From NCBI RefSeq assembly GCF_016900095.1, contig NZ_JACJJP010000017.1, positions 1-64,000 of the forward strand: a stretch of DNA of 64,000 nucleotides. The letters run 5' to 3'. Each line of letters starts with the position of its first letter. Within the stretch, counting starts at the first letter, position 1. A program made the translations under genes and the position numbers. The stretch is from Gemmiger formicilis (GTDB taxonomy: Bacteria > Bacillota > Clostridia > Oscillospirales > Ruminococcaceae). The notes under the pieces were generated by a model that did not search any database, was not told the DNA's origin, and worked only from the letters and a program-made list of their open reading frames with translations. Below, in pieces: positions 24,085-32,490 of this stretch.

Positions 24085-24591
24085 ATGACCGCGGACCGTT
24101 ACCGGGCGGTAATCGGCTGGTTCAACGCCCGCCCCGCCGCCAAGAAGCTGCTGCGCGCCGTATCCCTGGGTTCGGTGGCGGCAGTGTACCTGCTGTATGC
24201 AGGGCTGGCCGTCCTGATGATGCTGCGGGGCAATTCCCTGCTGTGGCCTTTGCTGGCGGTGCCCGCCGTGGTGTTTGTGCTGGGCACCGCCCTGCGCCGG
24301 GCCATCAACCGTCCCCGCCCCTACGAGACCCTGGGCTTTGCGCCCCTGTTTCCCAAGGACACCAAGGGCCAGAGCCTGCCCAGCCGTCACTGCTTTTCGG
24401 CGGCCTGCATCGCGGTGGCGGCCATTCCGGTCAGTCCTGCCGCCGCGGCCGTGCTGGCCGGGCTGGCGGTGGTCATCGCCCTGACCCGGGTGCTGTGCGG
24501 GGTGCATTATATCAGCGACGTGCTGGTCGGGCTGGTGTTCGGCGCGGCGGCGTCCCGGCTGGGACTGATTCTGTATTTTACCCTGTTCTGA
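24085..24591 (+). CDS. PAP2-family phosphatase
   Basis: A 168-residue membrane phosphatase of the PAP2 superfamily. The three motifs are RRAINRPRP (71-79), PSRH with catalytic His102, and TRVLCGVHYISD (134-145) with His141 and Asp145. PSRH replaces the more common PSGH. Four to five hydrophobic segments surround them. Members hydrolyse phosphatidate, phosphatidylglycerol phosphate or undecaprenyl pyrophosphate; the last would fit the neighbouring polysaccharide genes, but this is not shown by sequence. AAAGGAGG precedes the ATG. Confidence 0.88.
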   Translation: MTADRYRAVIGWFNARPAAKKLLRAVSLGSVAAVYLLYAGLAVLMMLRGNSLLWPLLAVPAVVFVLGTALRRAINRPRPYETLGFAPLFPKDTKGQSLPSRHCFSAACIAVAAIPVSPAAAAVLAGLAVVIALTRVLCGVHYISDVLVGLVFGAAASRLGLILYFTLF

Positions 24592-24610
24592 CAAGGGGAA
24601 AGGAACCTTC

Positions 24611-25183
24611 ATGAAACACAAGATTTTGCTGTTCCTGACGGCGCTGGGGCTGGCCTTCGGGCTGAGTGCCTGTTCCTTCGGGGACTTCATGGCCTATCTG
24701 TACGGCAGCGAGAACGCCGCCAAGGACGCCCCGGCCTACGTCCAGTACGACGGGGCCAACGGGGTTTCGGTGATTTACGACACCAGCGTGTGGGAAGCTC
24801 CCACCGAACCCCAGCCGGACACGGTAAGCCTGATGTGCGGCACCAGCTTCAACTATACGGCGGTACTGCTGCAGGTCACCGATACCTACACCGATTTTCT
24901 GGCCCAGTCGGGGGCGGAACTGGCCAAGGAGACCACCGCCGCCGTGGAAGAGCCGATGGACTTTACCGTTCCCGATGCCGTCGTGAAGGCGGTGGGCTAC
25001 GACTGCGGCGGTTACCAGGCGGTGTTTGCCGAAGTCACCTACGACAGCGGCCTGACCGTGTATGTGTCCGCCATGACCCACTCCGCCGAGACCGACCACA
25101 TTGTGTCCCTGCTGCAGGGGGTATTTCCTACCGGTCAGACACCGGAGAGCGCCGCCCTGCTGACCGAAGACGCCGCGGCCTGA
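24611..25183 (+). CDS. lipoprotein of unknown function
   Basis: A 190-residue predicted lipoprotein. The N-terminus MKHKILLFLTALGLAFGLSAC gives a lipobox (LSAC) with the acylated Cys at about residue 21. The mature part is acidic, with Tyr- and Thr-rich beta-like segments (YDTSVWEAPTEPQPD, LLQVTDTYTDFL), and shows no family motif I recognise. It lies 19 bp after the PAP2 gene and is probably co-transcribed. Confidence 0.75.
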   Translation: MKHKILLFLTALGLAFGLSACSFGDFMAYLYGSENAAKDAPAYVQYDGANGVSVIYDTSVWEAPTEPQPDTVSLMCGTSFNYTAVLLQVTDTYTDFLAQSGAELAKETTAAVEEPMDFTVPDAVVKAVGYDCGGYQAVFAEVTYDSGLTVYVSAMTHSAETDHIVSLLQGVFPTGQTPESAALLTEDAAA

Positions 25184-25194
25184 CAGGCAACGCA

Positions 25195-25220
25195 AAAGGC
25201 CGGGGCAAGCCCCGGCCTTT
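25195..25220. terminator. bidirectional terminator
   Basis: A perfect 11 bp stem AAAGGCCGGGG / CCCCGGCCTTT with a 4 nt loop lies between the convergent lipoprotein and flavodoxin genes. Confidence 0.85.
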
Positions 25221-25230
25221 GTTGTCAGAT

Positions 25231-25851
25231 TCAGCGGATAAAGTTGGTGCGCAGCGCGTTTTCAGCCACCGGGGGTTCAATGCCCGCGGCGCGGCCTGCC
25301 TGGATGCACTTGAGCATCCAGGCCATGTTGTGGCCCAGGTTGCGCATGATCTGCATGCCTTCCTCGTCCTGGGCGGCCTGTTCGGCGTTGCTGCCGTGGA
25401 CCATGGGCCAGTAGGTGGAGCTGATCAGGGGCATCTCATAGAACTGGGGTACCTTTTCCAGGGCTTCCAGGGCGGAGGTAGTGCCCGCACGGCGGGCGCT
25501 GGTCACGATGGCCGCCGGCTTGTGGCGCAGGGTCCGCCCGGCGCTGTAGGCCAGCCGGTGCATGAAGCCCAGCATACCTGCCGCTGCGGTGGCGTAGTGC
25601 ACCGGCGCGCCGAAGACAAAGGCGTCGGCCTTTTCGGCCAGGGGCACCACATCGGCCACCGGGCCGCCGAAGACGCACTTGCCCGCCTTGGCGCAGCCGC
25701 CGCAGCCCACACAGCCGCCCACCGGGGCCGTCCCGATGTGGAAGATGGTGGTCTCGATGCCGTCGGCGTTCAGGGCCTTGGCCACCTCCTGCAGAGCGGC
25801 GTCGGTGCAGCCATGGGCGTGGGGGCTGCCGTTGATGAGCAAAACATTCAT
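25231..25851 (-). CDS. flavodoxin-like NAD(P)H-dependent oxidoreductase (iron-sulfur flavoprotein type)
   Basis: A 206-residue FMN-binding protein. The start MNVLLINGSPHAHGCTDAAL carries the phosphate-binding NGSPH loop, and AFVFGAPVHYATAAAGM is the second FMN loop. A cysteine cluster GCVGCGGCAKAGKCV near residue 50 marks the iron-sulfur flavoprotein/NADPH-dependent FMN reductase group. The substrate is unknown. GGAGGG precedes the ATG, and a TGGTATACT extended -10 lies upstream at 25912-25920 on the minus strand. Confidence 0.88.
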   Translation of the reverse strand: MNVLLINGSPHAHGCTDAALQEVAKALNADGIETTIFHIGTAPVGGCVGCGGCAKAGKCVFGGPVADVVPLAEKADAFVFGAPVHYATAAAGMLGFMHRLAYSAGRTLRHKPAAIVTSARRAGTTSALEALEKVPQFYEMPLISSTYWPMVHGSNAEQAAQDEEGMQIMRNLGHNMAWMLKCIQAGRAAGIEPPVAENALRTNFIR

Positions 25852-25990
25852 GATACAATCCCTCCGTGTGCGGCGCCGGACAAATCCGGGCCGGTAAATC
25901 ATTCCAATACCAGTATACCACAGGCGGCAAGCCCCCGGCCAGGCCGCCCCACCTTATACGCCCCACCTTATATATAAAGGAAGTTGCCCT

Positions 25991-27148
25991 ATGTCCACCC
26001 CGACCTGTCCCTTGCAGTCCCGCCGCTGCGGCGGCTGCCCCTTGCTGCACCTGCCCTACGAAGAGCAGCTGGCCCAAAAGCAGCAGAAAGCCCGGGCCCT
26101 GCTGGAACGCTATGCCCCCGTGGCCCCCATTCTGGGCCAGGCCGACCCCTGGCATTACCGCAACAAGGCCATCGCCACCTTCACCCAGGGCCGGGGCGGA
26201 CTGCAGGCGGGCATCTACGCCGCCGGCACCCATCATGTACTGCCCATGCCCCAGGCGGGATGTCTCTTGCAGGATGAGGTCCTCAACCAGACCCTGAAAG
26301 CCGCCCTGGATGCCGCCCGCACCTGCCGCTGGCCCGCCTTTGACGAGGACCGGGGGACTGGCCTGGTGCGCCATCTGCTGGTGCGCCGGGGCGTGCACAC
26401 CGGCCAGGTGATGGTGGTGCTCGTCACCTCCGACCCCCGTCTGCCGGGCAGCCGCAATTTTGTTGCCGCCCTGCGCAAGGCCGCCCCCTGGGTGACCACG
26501 GTGGTGCACAACTGCAACCCCCGCCGTACCAGCGCGGTGCTGGGCCGGGATGTGCGGGTGCTGTATGGTCCGGGGCATATCCTGGACACCCTGTGCGGGC
26601 TGAAATTCACCATCTCGGCTTCCAGCTTTTACCAGGTGAACCCCGCCCAGACCGAAGTGCTTTATCACAAAGCCATGGAAGCCGCCGCCCTCACCGGCAA
26701 GGAGACGGTGCTGGACGCCTACTGCGGCACCGGCACCATCGGGCTGTGCGCTATGGCCGCCGGGGCGGGACGGCTCATCGGGGTGGAGAAGACCCCCGCC
26801 GCCGTGAAGGACGCCGGGGCCAACGCCGCCCGCAACGGCATCCGGAACGCCCGGTTCTTCTGTGCCGACGCCACCCACTGGATCGGGGAAGCCGCCCGGG
26901 AAGGCCTCTCCCCCGACGTGGTGTTCCTGGACCCGCCCCGGGCGGGCACCACCCCGGAGTTCATCGCCGCCGTCACCGCCATGAAGCCCCAGCGCATAGT
27001 GTATGTGAGCTGTGACCCCGAAACCCTGGCCCGGGACGTGGCTCTCTTTGCCCGCCGGAGCTGGCAGGCCACCGGATTCCAGCCCGTGGACCTCTTCCCC
27101 CACACCGAACATCTGGAGACGGTGTGCACCCTGGTGCCGAAAAAGTAA
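25991..27148 (+). CDS. rlmD: 23S rRNA (uracil-5-)-methyltransferase RlmD/RumA-type
   Basis: A 385-residue RumA/TrmA-family SAM methyltransferase. The N-terminal [4Fe-4S] site is Cys6, Cys13, Cys16 plus the Cys in QAGCLLQD. SAM motifs are VLDAYCGTGTIGL and FLDPPRAGT, and the catalytic Cys is in YVSCDPETLARD. The protein is shorter than typical RumA (about 430-460) because it lacks the N-terminal TRAM RNA-binding domain and begins at the Fe-S site. Whether it modifies 23S rRNA U1939, U747 or a tRNA site cannot be told here. AAAGGA precedes the ATG. Confidence 0.85.
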   Translation: MSTPTCPLQSRRCGGCPLLHLPYEEQLAQKQQKARALLERYAPVAPILGQADPWHYRNKAIATFTQGRGGLQAGIYAAGTHHVLPMPQAGCLLQDEVLNQTLKAALDAARTCRWPAFDEDRGTGLVRHLLVRRGVHTGQVMVVLVTSDPRLPGSRNFVAALRKAAPWVTTVVHNCNPRRTSAVLGRDVRVLYGPGHILDTLCGLKFTISASSFYQVNPAQTEVLYHKAMEAAALTGKETVLDAYCGTGTIGLCAMAAGAGRLIGVEKTPAAVKDAGANAARNGIRNARFFCADATHWIGEAAREGLSPDVVFLDPPRAGTTPEFIAAVTAMKPQRIVYVSCDPETLARDVALFARRSWQATGFQPVDLFPHTEHLETVCTLVPKK

Positions 27149-27166
27149 AACGATGCCCACAGCAGC

Positions 27167-27199
27167 GCGGCGGCGGACTTTCGTCCGCCGCCGCTTTTT
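27167..27199. terminator. terminator between rlmD and tspO
   Basis: A perfect 11 bp stem GCGGCGGCGGA / TCCGCCGCCGC with a 6 nt loop and five T. Confidence 0.85.
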
Positions 27200-27202
27200 G
27201 TT

Positions 27203-27676
27203 TCAGTTCAACATCCACACGCCCAGGTTGAGATACCCCGCAAAGGTCAGCCAGGCCAGGTAGGGCCACTGCAGCCGGGCGGCCCACACATCCGCCTTCC
27301 CGAACCAGCGGATCATCACAAACACCAGCGCCCACAGCGCCGCCAGCCAGAGGAAGGCGAATCCGTACCACTGCAGGTTGAAGAAGATCAGGCTCCAGAA
27401 GAAGTTGAAGCCCAGCTGCACCAGATAGACGGTCAGCGCCCTGGTCCGGTCCTCACCGGCGGGGCTGCGGTCGATGACCGAAGCCCCGTAGCCCATCAGG
27501 GCGTACAGAATGGTCCAGGCGATGGGAAAGACGATTCCTGGCGGCGAAAACGGCGGTTTTTCGATCTGCTGGGCATACAGCTGGGCGCCGTCCCGGCTGA
27601 GCCACCCCGAAAAGGCCCCCACCGCCTCGGTCACAATGATCCAGAACGCGATATTTTTCCACCCTTGTTTGTTCAT
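27203..27676 (-). CDS. tspO: TspO/MBR-family membrane protein
   Basis: A 157-residue five-helix protein of the TspO/MBR (translocator protein) family, which binds porphyrins and related tetrapyrroles. Family landmarks are KPPFSPPGIVFPIAWTILYA, FNFFWSLIFFNLQWYG and the Trp-rich C-terminus WPYLAWLTFAGYLNLGVW. The length matches the family. The start is MNKQGWKNIAFW, preceded by AGAGGGTG. It is a single gene, convergent with rlmD and divergent from the CorA gene. A much longer in-frame reading upstream is only a shadow of corA. Confidence 0.93.
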   Translation of the reverse strand: MNKQGWKNIAFWIIVTEAVGAFSGWLSRDGAQLYAQQIEKPPFSPPGIVFPIAWTILYALMGYGASVIDRSPAGEDRTRALTVYLVQLGFNFFWSLIFFNLQWYGFAFLWLAALWALVFVMIRWFGKADVWAARLQWPYLAWLTFAGYLNLGVWMLN

Positions 27677-27790
27677 AACGGCATCACCCTCTGCCAGTAT
27701 ATGCAGTTTGTGCCGCCCTATGCCCCCTTTCCGGAATAGGGCGGTCCCGGCCGGGCCATACTTCCGCAAAGAGAAAAAGGAGGGTCTGCC

Positions 27791-28675
27791 ATGCGCCGCT
27801 ATCGCCTGGACCCCGCCGGACGGCTGCACACGGCGGCGGGCAATCAGGGCAACGTGTTTTTGCTCACCCCGGAGGAACTCCCCCGCTGTCCGGGGCTGCC
27901 CCACCGCCGGGCCCTGGCCGCCGCGCTGGAAAACATCCGCTACTGCCGGGCGGCCGCCTACCGGGACTGTGTGCAGGGCACCATCCGGCTGCCCACCGGG
28001 GGCATGCCCCTGCGGTTCTGTTTTTGCCTGAACGACGCCGAATTGTATCTGATTCCCGCACCGGAAAGTCCCGCTCCCCTGACCCCGGCCCTGCCGGCGG
28101 CGGCCCCCGCCACCCCCGCCGGGGTGCTGCTGGCCCTGCTGGAACAGCACATGGGGGCCGACGCCCTGGTGTTGCAGACCCTGGAAAAACGGCTCAACGC
28201 CCTGGAGGAAGCCCTGGCCGCCGGGCATATCCGGGGATTTGAGTCCACCGTCATGGCAGAGCGCCGCACCCTGGCCGCCCTGCACGGGGCCTATGCCCAG
28301 CTGGTGCTGCTGGGGGACGAACTGCAGGCCGACGCGCCCCGGATGCTGAACCGGGCGGAGCGGGCGGCCTGGCAGCGGGCCACCACCCGGGCCGCCCGCC
28401 TGCGGGACGAAGCTGAGACCCTGCGGGAATACATCCTGCAATTGTGGCAGGTATACCAGTCCCGCATTGAGCTGGAACAGAACCGGGTGGTCACCATGCT
28501 CACGGTGGTCACCACCCTGTTTTTGCCCCTGAGCCTGATTGTGGGCTGGTACGGCATGAACTTTGACGGCATGCTGGCCCCCAACGTGCCCTGGGGCTAC
28601 CCCACGGTGGGGGCAGTGTGTGCCCTGGTACTGGGGGCGGGGCTGCTGTTTTTCCGCCGCAAGGGGATGCTGTAA
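27791..28675 (+). CDS. CorA-family divalent cation transporter
   Basis: A 294-residue CorA-like magnesium transporter. A cytoplasmic N-domain (about 1-110) and a long helical stretch (about 110-230, including ETLREYILQLWQVYQSRI) lead into TM1 (VVTTLFLPLSLIVGWYG), the invariant YGMNFDGM signature and TM2. It is shorter than the usual 315-350 residues, the N-domain being reduced. AAAAAGGAGGG precedes the ATG. The ion (Mg2+, Co2+ or Ni2+) cannot be told. Confidence 0.9.
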   Translation: MRRYRLDPAGRLHTAAGNQGNVFLLTPEELPRCPGLPHRRALAAALENIRYCRAAAYRDCVQGTIRLPTGGMPLRFCFCLNDAELYLIPAPESPAPLTPALPAAAPATPAGVLLALLEQHMGADALVLQTLEKRLNALEEALAAGHIRGFESTVMAERRTLAALHGAYAQLVLLGDELQADAPRMLNRAERAAWQRATTRAARLRDEAETLREYILQLWQVYQSRIELEQNRVVTMLTVVTTLFLPLSLIVGWYGMNFDGMLAPNVPWGYPTVGAVCALVLGAGLLFFRRKGML

Positions 28676-28679
28676 ACAA

Positions 28680-28716
28680 AAAGAAGGACCCCGCCGCAAA
28701 CGGAGTCCTTCTTTCG
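28680..28716. terminator. bidirectional terminator
   Basis: A 10 bp stem AAAGAAGGAC / GTCCTTCTTT lies between the convergent corA and amt genes, with a T-rich tail also on the minus strand. Confidence 0.75.
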
Positions 28717-28744
28717 GGATGGCTGCTATGGCCGGGATGTGTGC

Positions 28745-30466
28745 TTACTCCACATCCTGCAGGGCGTCGTAGTCCACCTCACCGGTACGGACCTTGACAA
28801 CCTTGGCCACGTTGTAGACAAAGATCTTGCCGTCGCCGATATGGCCGGTGTACAGCGCCTTGGTGGCTGCATCGATGATCTTATCCACAGGAATCTTGCT
28901 GACGACGACTTCCACCTTGACCTTGGGCATCAGGGTGGCGTCGACCTCGGCACCACGGTATTTCTCGCCGCTGCCCTTCTGCAGGCCGCAGCCCATGACC
29001 TGGGTCACGGTCATGCCGGTCACGCCTACGGCGTTCAGGGCACGCTTCAGATCGTCGAACTTGGCCAGCTGCACGATCATGGAGACCTTGTGCATGCCGG
29101 AATCCAGATCGGCGGGCAGGGGGGCTTCCTTCTGGACCTTGATGGCGGCCGCCACCTGGGCGGGGCTGGCCTTTTCCAGATCGCTCTGGCCCAGGTCGGT
29201 GTTTTCGTTCACGGACAGATCAGCATAGCTGGCATCGCTGATGGCGAAACCGGCGTAGGCGCTGGCCAGGCCATGTTCGTGGATATCCAGGCCGTCGATT
29301 TCCTCCTTTTCGGAGACACGCAGGCCAACGAACTTCTTGATCAGGCTGAAGATGATGAACATGCTGACCAGGACCCAGGCAGCCACACAGACAACGCCCA
29401 GAGCCTGGATGCCCAGACGGGCGAAGCCGCCGCCGTAGAACAGGCCGCCATCGGTGGCGAACAGGCCCACGGCTAGGGTGCCCCAGGCACCGTTGGCGCA
29501 GTGGACGGAAACGGCACCCACAGGGTCATCGATGCGGGCGATCTTGTCGAAGAACTCAACCGAGAGGACAACCAGCACACCGGCGATGATGCCGATGATG
29601 GCGGCGCCGTAGGGATCGACCTCATCACAGCCGGCGGTGATGGCAACCAGGCCGGCCAGCGCGCCGTTGAAGGTCAGGGACACATCGGGCTTGCCGTAGC
29701 GCACCCAGGTGGTGATCAGGGCGGCCACGGTGGCCAGAGCAGCGGCCAGGTTGGTGTTGAAGCAGATCAGGCCGGCGGAGACCATGGTGTCGTCACCGGT
29801 CATGGAGACGGTGGAGCCGCCGTTGAAGCCGAACCAGCAGAACCACAGGATGAAGACGCCGAGAGCCATAGCGGTCATGTTGTGGCCGGGGATGGCGCGG
29901 GGCTTGCCGTCCTTGTCGTACTTGCCGATACGGGGACCCAGCATCCAGGCGCCCAGCATGGCGGTGACGCCGCCGACGAAGTGGACGGCCGTGGAACCGG
30001 CGAAATCATGGAAGCCCAGCTGGGACAGCCAGCCGCCGCCCCAGATCCAGTGGCCGGAGATGGGATAGACGATCAGGCTGATGGCGGCGGAGTACAGGCA
30101 GTAGGCGCTGAACTTGGTGCGCTCGGCCATGGAGCCGGAAACGATGGTGGCGGCGGTGGCGCAGAACACCGTCTGGAACACCACATACACCCAAACGGGC
30201 AGGGTGCCGAAGTCATAGCTGCCGCGGATGAACGGGTCGAACCCGCCGATCAGCGCGCCGGAGCCGGCGAACATCACGCCGAAACCTACCAGCCAGTAGC
30301 AAGGTGTGCCGATACAAAAGTCCATCATGTTCTTCATGAGGATGTTGCCCGTGTTCTTGGCACGGGTCAGGCCCGCTTCGCACAAAGCAAAGCCCGCCTG
30401 CATGAAGAACACCATAAACGCCGCTACCAGCGTCCATGTTACGTCTGCGGAATTGTACATATTCAT
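28745..30466 (-). CDS. amt: ammonium transporter fused to a PII signalling domain
   Basis: A 573-residue fusion. Residues 1-about 410 are an Amt ammonium channel with eleven helices (GFALCEAGLTRAKNT, GSTAVHFVGGV, FGFNGGS, HCANGAWGTLAVGLF). After a roughly 45-residue acidic linker, residues 457-573 form a complete GlnB/GlnK domain with the T-loop (496-515), TGHIGDGKIFV and RTGEVDYDAL. In normal Amt-GlnK pairs a separate PII protein blocks the channel; here the regulator is tethered. The T-loop keeps Tyr503 of YRGAE, but the tyrosine uridylylated in E. coli GlnB is Val508, so no uridylylation is expected. ATG at 30464-30466 follows GAGGGG; Met3 is an alternative start. Confidence 0.93.
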   Translation of the reverse strand: MNMYNSADVTWTLVAAFMVFFMQAGFALCEAGLTRAKNTGNILMKNMMDFCIGTPCYWLVGFGVMFAGSGALIGGFDPFIRGSYDFGTLPVWVYVVFQTVFCATAATIVSGSMAERTKFSAYCLYSAAISLIVYPISGHWIWGGGWLSQLGFHDFAGSTAVHFVGGVTAMLGAWMLGPRIGKYDKDGKPRAIPGHNMTAMALGVFILWFCWFGFNGGSTVSMTGDDTMVSAGLICFNTNLAAALATVAALITTWVRYGKPDVSLTFNGALAGLVAITAGCDEVDPYGAAIIGIIAGVLVVLSVEFFDKIARIDDPVGAVSVHCANGAWGTLAVGLFATDGGLFYGGGFARLGIQALGVVCVAAWVLVSMFIIFSLIKKFVGLRVSEKEEIDGLDIHEHGLASAYAGFAISDASYADLSVNENTDLGQSDLEKASPAQVAAAIKVQKEAPLPADLDSGMHKVSMIVQLAKFDDLKRALNAVGVTGMTVTQVMGCGLQKGSGEKYRGAEVDATLMPKVKVEVVVSKIPVDKIIDAATKALYTGHIGDGKIFVYNVAKVVKVRTGEVDYDALQDVE

Positions 30467-30500
30467 GTCTCCCCTCTTGCATGTTCAAAATCAAATGACA

Positions 30501-30537
30501 AAAGGCGCCGGGCGGTGTTTTACCGTCCGGCGCCTTT
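30501..30537 (-). promoter_or_regulatory. terminator-like hairpin in the amt leader
   Basis: A long stem (AAAGGCGCCGG / CCGGCGCCTTT plus inner pairs) with a T-rich tail lies between the amt promoter and its start codon. It may be an attenuator for amt or the terminator of the upstream Gfo/Idh/MocA gene, or both. Confidence 0.6.
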
Positions 30538-30558
30538 GCCATTTGCTTTGTTGTCCCC

Positions 30559-30587
30559 ATGCTAGCACAGCCGCGGCGGCGGGTCAA
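30559..30587 (-). promoter_or_regulatory. promoter of the amt-PII gene
   Basis: TTGACC (30582-30587) and TAGCAT (30559-30564) on the minus strand are 17 bp apart. The predicted transcript would begin near 30552 and include the hairpin at 30501-30537. Confidence 0.6.
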
Positions 30588-30687
30588 GGGGTTTTGTTCA
30601 CATTCCGTTCATCTTTGTGGGTTTTTGTGGGTGCAAAGGGAAAGTTTTCCACAATTCTTGTGCAATCCTGTTAAAAATCAGGAGGCA

Positions 30688-31674
30688 TTACTGTACGTCA
30701 TCGGCGTGCAGCCGGTCCAGCAGTTCCATCACAGCCAGGGTCCGGGTGCGGGCTTCAGCCTCGGCGGCCCGGTCCTTTTCCGCCACGATCCGGGCGAATT
30801 CCGCAAATTCGTAGGCCATACGGTGGCGGGTGGCCCGGGGTGCATCGGTGCGGGTTCCCCCGCCCCGGATGCCGCCCAGCACGGCGTACACCTCGTCCAG
30901 ACTGTTGGTGCCCCCGTGCAGCATCAGGTAGCCGCCGGGGCCCTGGATGCTGGCGAACTTTTCGCTCTCGCTGTCCTTGGCGGCCAGGGCCACGGCACAA
31001 AAATCCGGGTAATACAGCAGGGCGGTGCCCGCCGTGTCGATGCCGTTTTGCCCCAGGCTGGGCCGGTACTCGCACTCTTCCGGCATGCCCAGCAGTCCCC
31101 AGAAAAAGTGCAGGTTGTACACGTTCATATCATTGAGGGCGCCGCCGTTGCAGGCAGGGTCGAAGGTGGTGTTCCAGATGCCCTTGAGGTAGTCGTCGTA
31201 CCGGGCACTGCGGGCGCAGAAGCTGGCCATGGCCCCCCGCACCGGCCCGATATTGCCCATATTGTCCCGCAGGAAGCGGTAGGCGGGCAGGTAGGGGGTG
31301 GTGATGGCCTCAAAGAGGATGACCCCCTTGCGGTCGGCCAGGTCAAACAGCTCCCGGGCTTCGGCGGCGGTGGCGGTGAAGGGCTTTTCCAGAATCACAT
31401 GATACCCTGCTTCCAGAGCCTTTTTGGCCGCGGTGTAGTGCAGGTGGTTGGCGGTACCGATGTAGACGGCGTCGAAGCCGCCGGCGGCGTAGCAGGCGTC
31501 CTCGTCGGTAAAGACCCGGGGCACGCCGTGGGCTTCGGCCATGGCTCGGGCCTTGGCCTCGCTCTGGGGGCGGCAGCACAGGGCGGTGACCTGGATTTCG
31601 GGCATTTCGGTCAGATGGGCCATGAACTCCGCCACAATGCGGCTGGTGGACAAAACAGCCAGTTTCAGGGGCAT
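30688..31674 (-). CDS. Gfo/Idh/MocA-family oxidoreductase
   Basis: A 328-residue NAD(P)-dependent oxidoreductase of the glucose-fructose oxidoreductase/inositol dehydrogenase family. It starts MPLKLAVLSTSRIVAEFM (Rossmann segment, with the Gly-rich loop weakly conserved as LSTSRI). It then has FDAVYIGTANHLHY and the family hallmark HVILEKPFTATAAEA with the EKP lysine. The C-domain includes GGALNDMNVYNLHF. The sugar or polyol substrate is unknown. It is transcribed alone from a good promoter. A much longer in-frame extension upstream runs antisense to two genes and is rejected. Confidence 0.9.
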   Translation of the reverse strand: MPLKLAVLSTSRIVAEFMAHLTEMPEIQVTALCCRPQSEAKARAMAEAHGVPRVFTDEDACYAAGGFDAVYIGTANHLHYTAAKKALEAGYHVILEKPFTATAAEARELFDLADRKGVILFEAITTPYLPAYRFLRDNMGNIGPVRGAMASFCARSARYDDYLKGIWNTTFDPACNGGALNDMNVYNLHFFWGLLGMPEECEYRPSLGQNGIDTAGTALLYYPDFCAVALAAKDSESEKFASIQGPGGYLMLHGGTNSLDEVYAVLGGIRGGGTRTDAPRATRHRMAYEFAEFARIVAEKDRAAEAEARTRTLAVMELLDRLHADDVQ

Positions 31675-31740
31675 AAAAATCCCTGCCTTTCCTTGATTTG
31701 GGCGGCCGGTTCCCGGGGAAACAAAACCGCGTTTTTTTCC

Positions 31741-31769
31741 ATTATACCCCAGCCGGAATCCGGGTGCAA
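31741..31769 (-). promoter_or_regulatory. promoter of the Gfo/Idh/MocA gene
   Basis: TTGCAC (31764-31769) and TATAAT (31741-31746) on the minus strand are 17 bp apart. Confidence 0.75.
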
Positions 31770-31785
31770 TCGGGCGCACCGCCCC

Positions 31786-31814
31786 TTGTTTTTTGTTTTG
31801 TTCACCGTTATAAT
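31786..31814 (+). promoter_or_regulatory. promoter of the cytidylate-kinase-like/MATE operon
   Basis: TTGTTT and TATAAT are separated by 17 bp, 70 bp before the ATG. Confidence 0.7.
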
Positions 31815-31884
31815 GAGTATAGTGGGGATGGTGCGGCCTGCGCGGCCCCGCCAGCCTCAAAATTTGAACTGTGAGGTGGATTAT

Positions 31885-32487
31885 ATGGAACCCCTGGTCA
31901 TCACAATGGCACGTGAATACGCTTCCGGCGGCAGCGAAATTGCACAGCGCGTCGCAGATCTTCTGGGTGTGCCCCTGTACAACAAGGAGCTGATCACCCT
32001 GGCCGCCAAAAAGAGCGGTCTGACCGAAGAAGCCATTGCCGCCAGCGAGAATCAGCGCAGCGGCAGCCTGATCTACAGCCTGTATATGATGGGCAACACC
32101 ATGCCCCTGGCCGACCAGGTGTACATCCTGCAATCCAACGTGATCAAGGAGCTGGCCCAGCAGGGTTCCTGCGTGATTCTGGGCCGCTGCGGCGACTATG
32201 TCCTGCGGGACCGTCCCAACGTGCTGAGCACCTTTGTGTATGCGCCGCTGGATCTGCGCATCCGCAACGCCAAGGAACGTCCCGGCGCCAAGGACATGCC
32301 CGACCGTCTGTGGGAGACCGCCCTTGCCAAGCATGACCGCGCCCGCGCGAGTTATTATAACTATTACACCGAGAACCGTTGGGGCGAGGCCAAAAATTAT
32401 GACTTGTGCCTGAACGCTGCCCTGGGCCGGGAAGCCTGCGCCCAGCTGATCGTGCAGGCCGCCAAGGCAATGGAGGCATCCGTGTAA
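31885..32487 (+). CDS. cytidylate kinase-like family protein
   Basis: A 200-residue P-loop-like kinase of the cytidylate_kin2 group. It starts MEPLVITMAREYASGGSEIA, where the P-loop appears as the degenerate AREYASGGSEI typical of this group. It continues with GVPLYNKELITLAA, SCVILGRCGDYVLRD and DYVLRDRPNVLSTFVYAP. Members are common in clostridia and their real substrate is not established. GAGGTGG precedes the ATG. It is the first gene of an operon with MATE, DUF308 and a flavoprotein; the MATE start follows after only 3 bp. Confidence 0.85.
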   Translation: MEPLVITMAREYASGGSEIAQRVADLLGVPLYNKELITLAAKKSGLTEEAIAASENQRSGSLIYSLYMMGNTMPLADQVYILQSNVIKELAQQGSCVILGRCGDYVLRDRPNVLSTFVYAPLDLRIRNAKERPGAKDMPDRLWETALAKHDRARASYYNYYTENRWGEAKNYDLCLNAALGREACAQLIVQAAKAMEASV

Positions 32488-32490
32488 GAA

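Noticed and set aside
27677-28699. Long N-terminal extension of TspO
   Set aside because: It is antisense to the CorA gene. TspO has a normal length from 27676, with a fair ribosome site.
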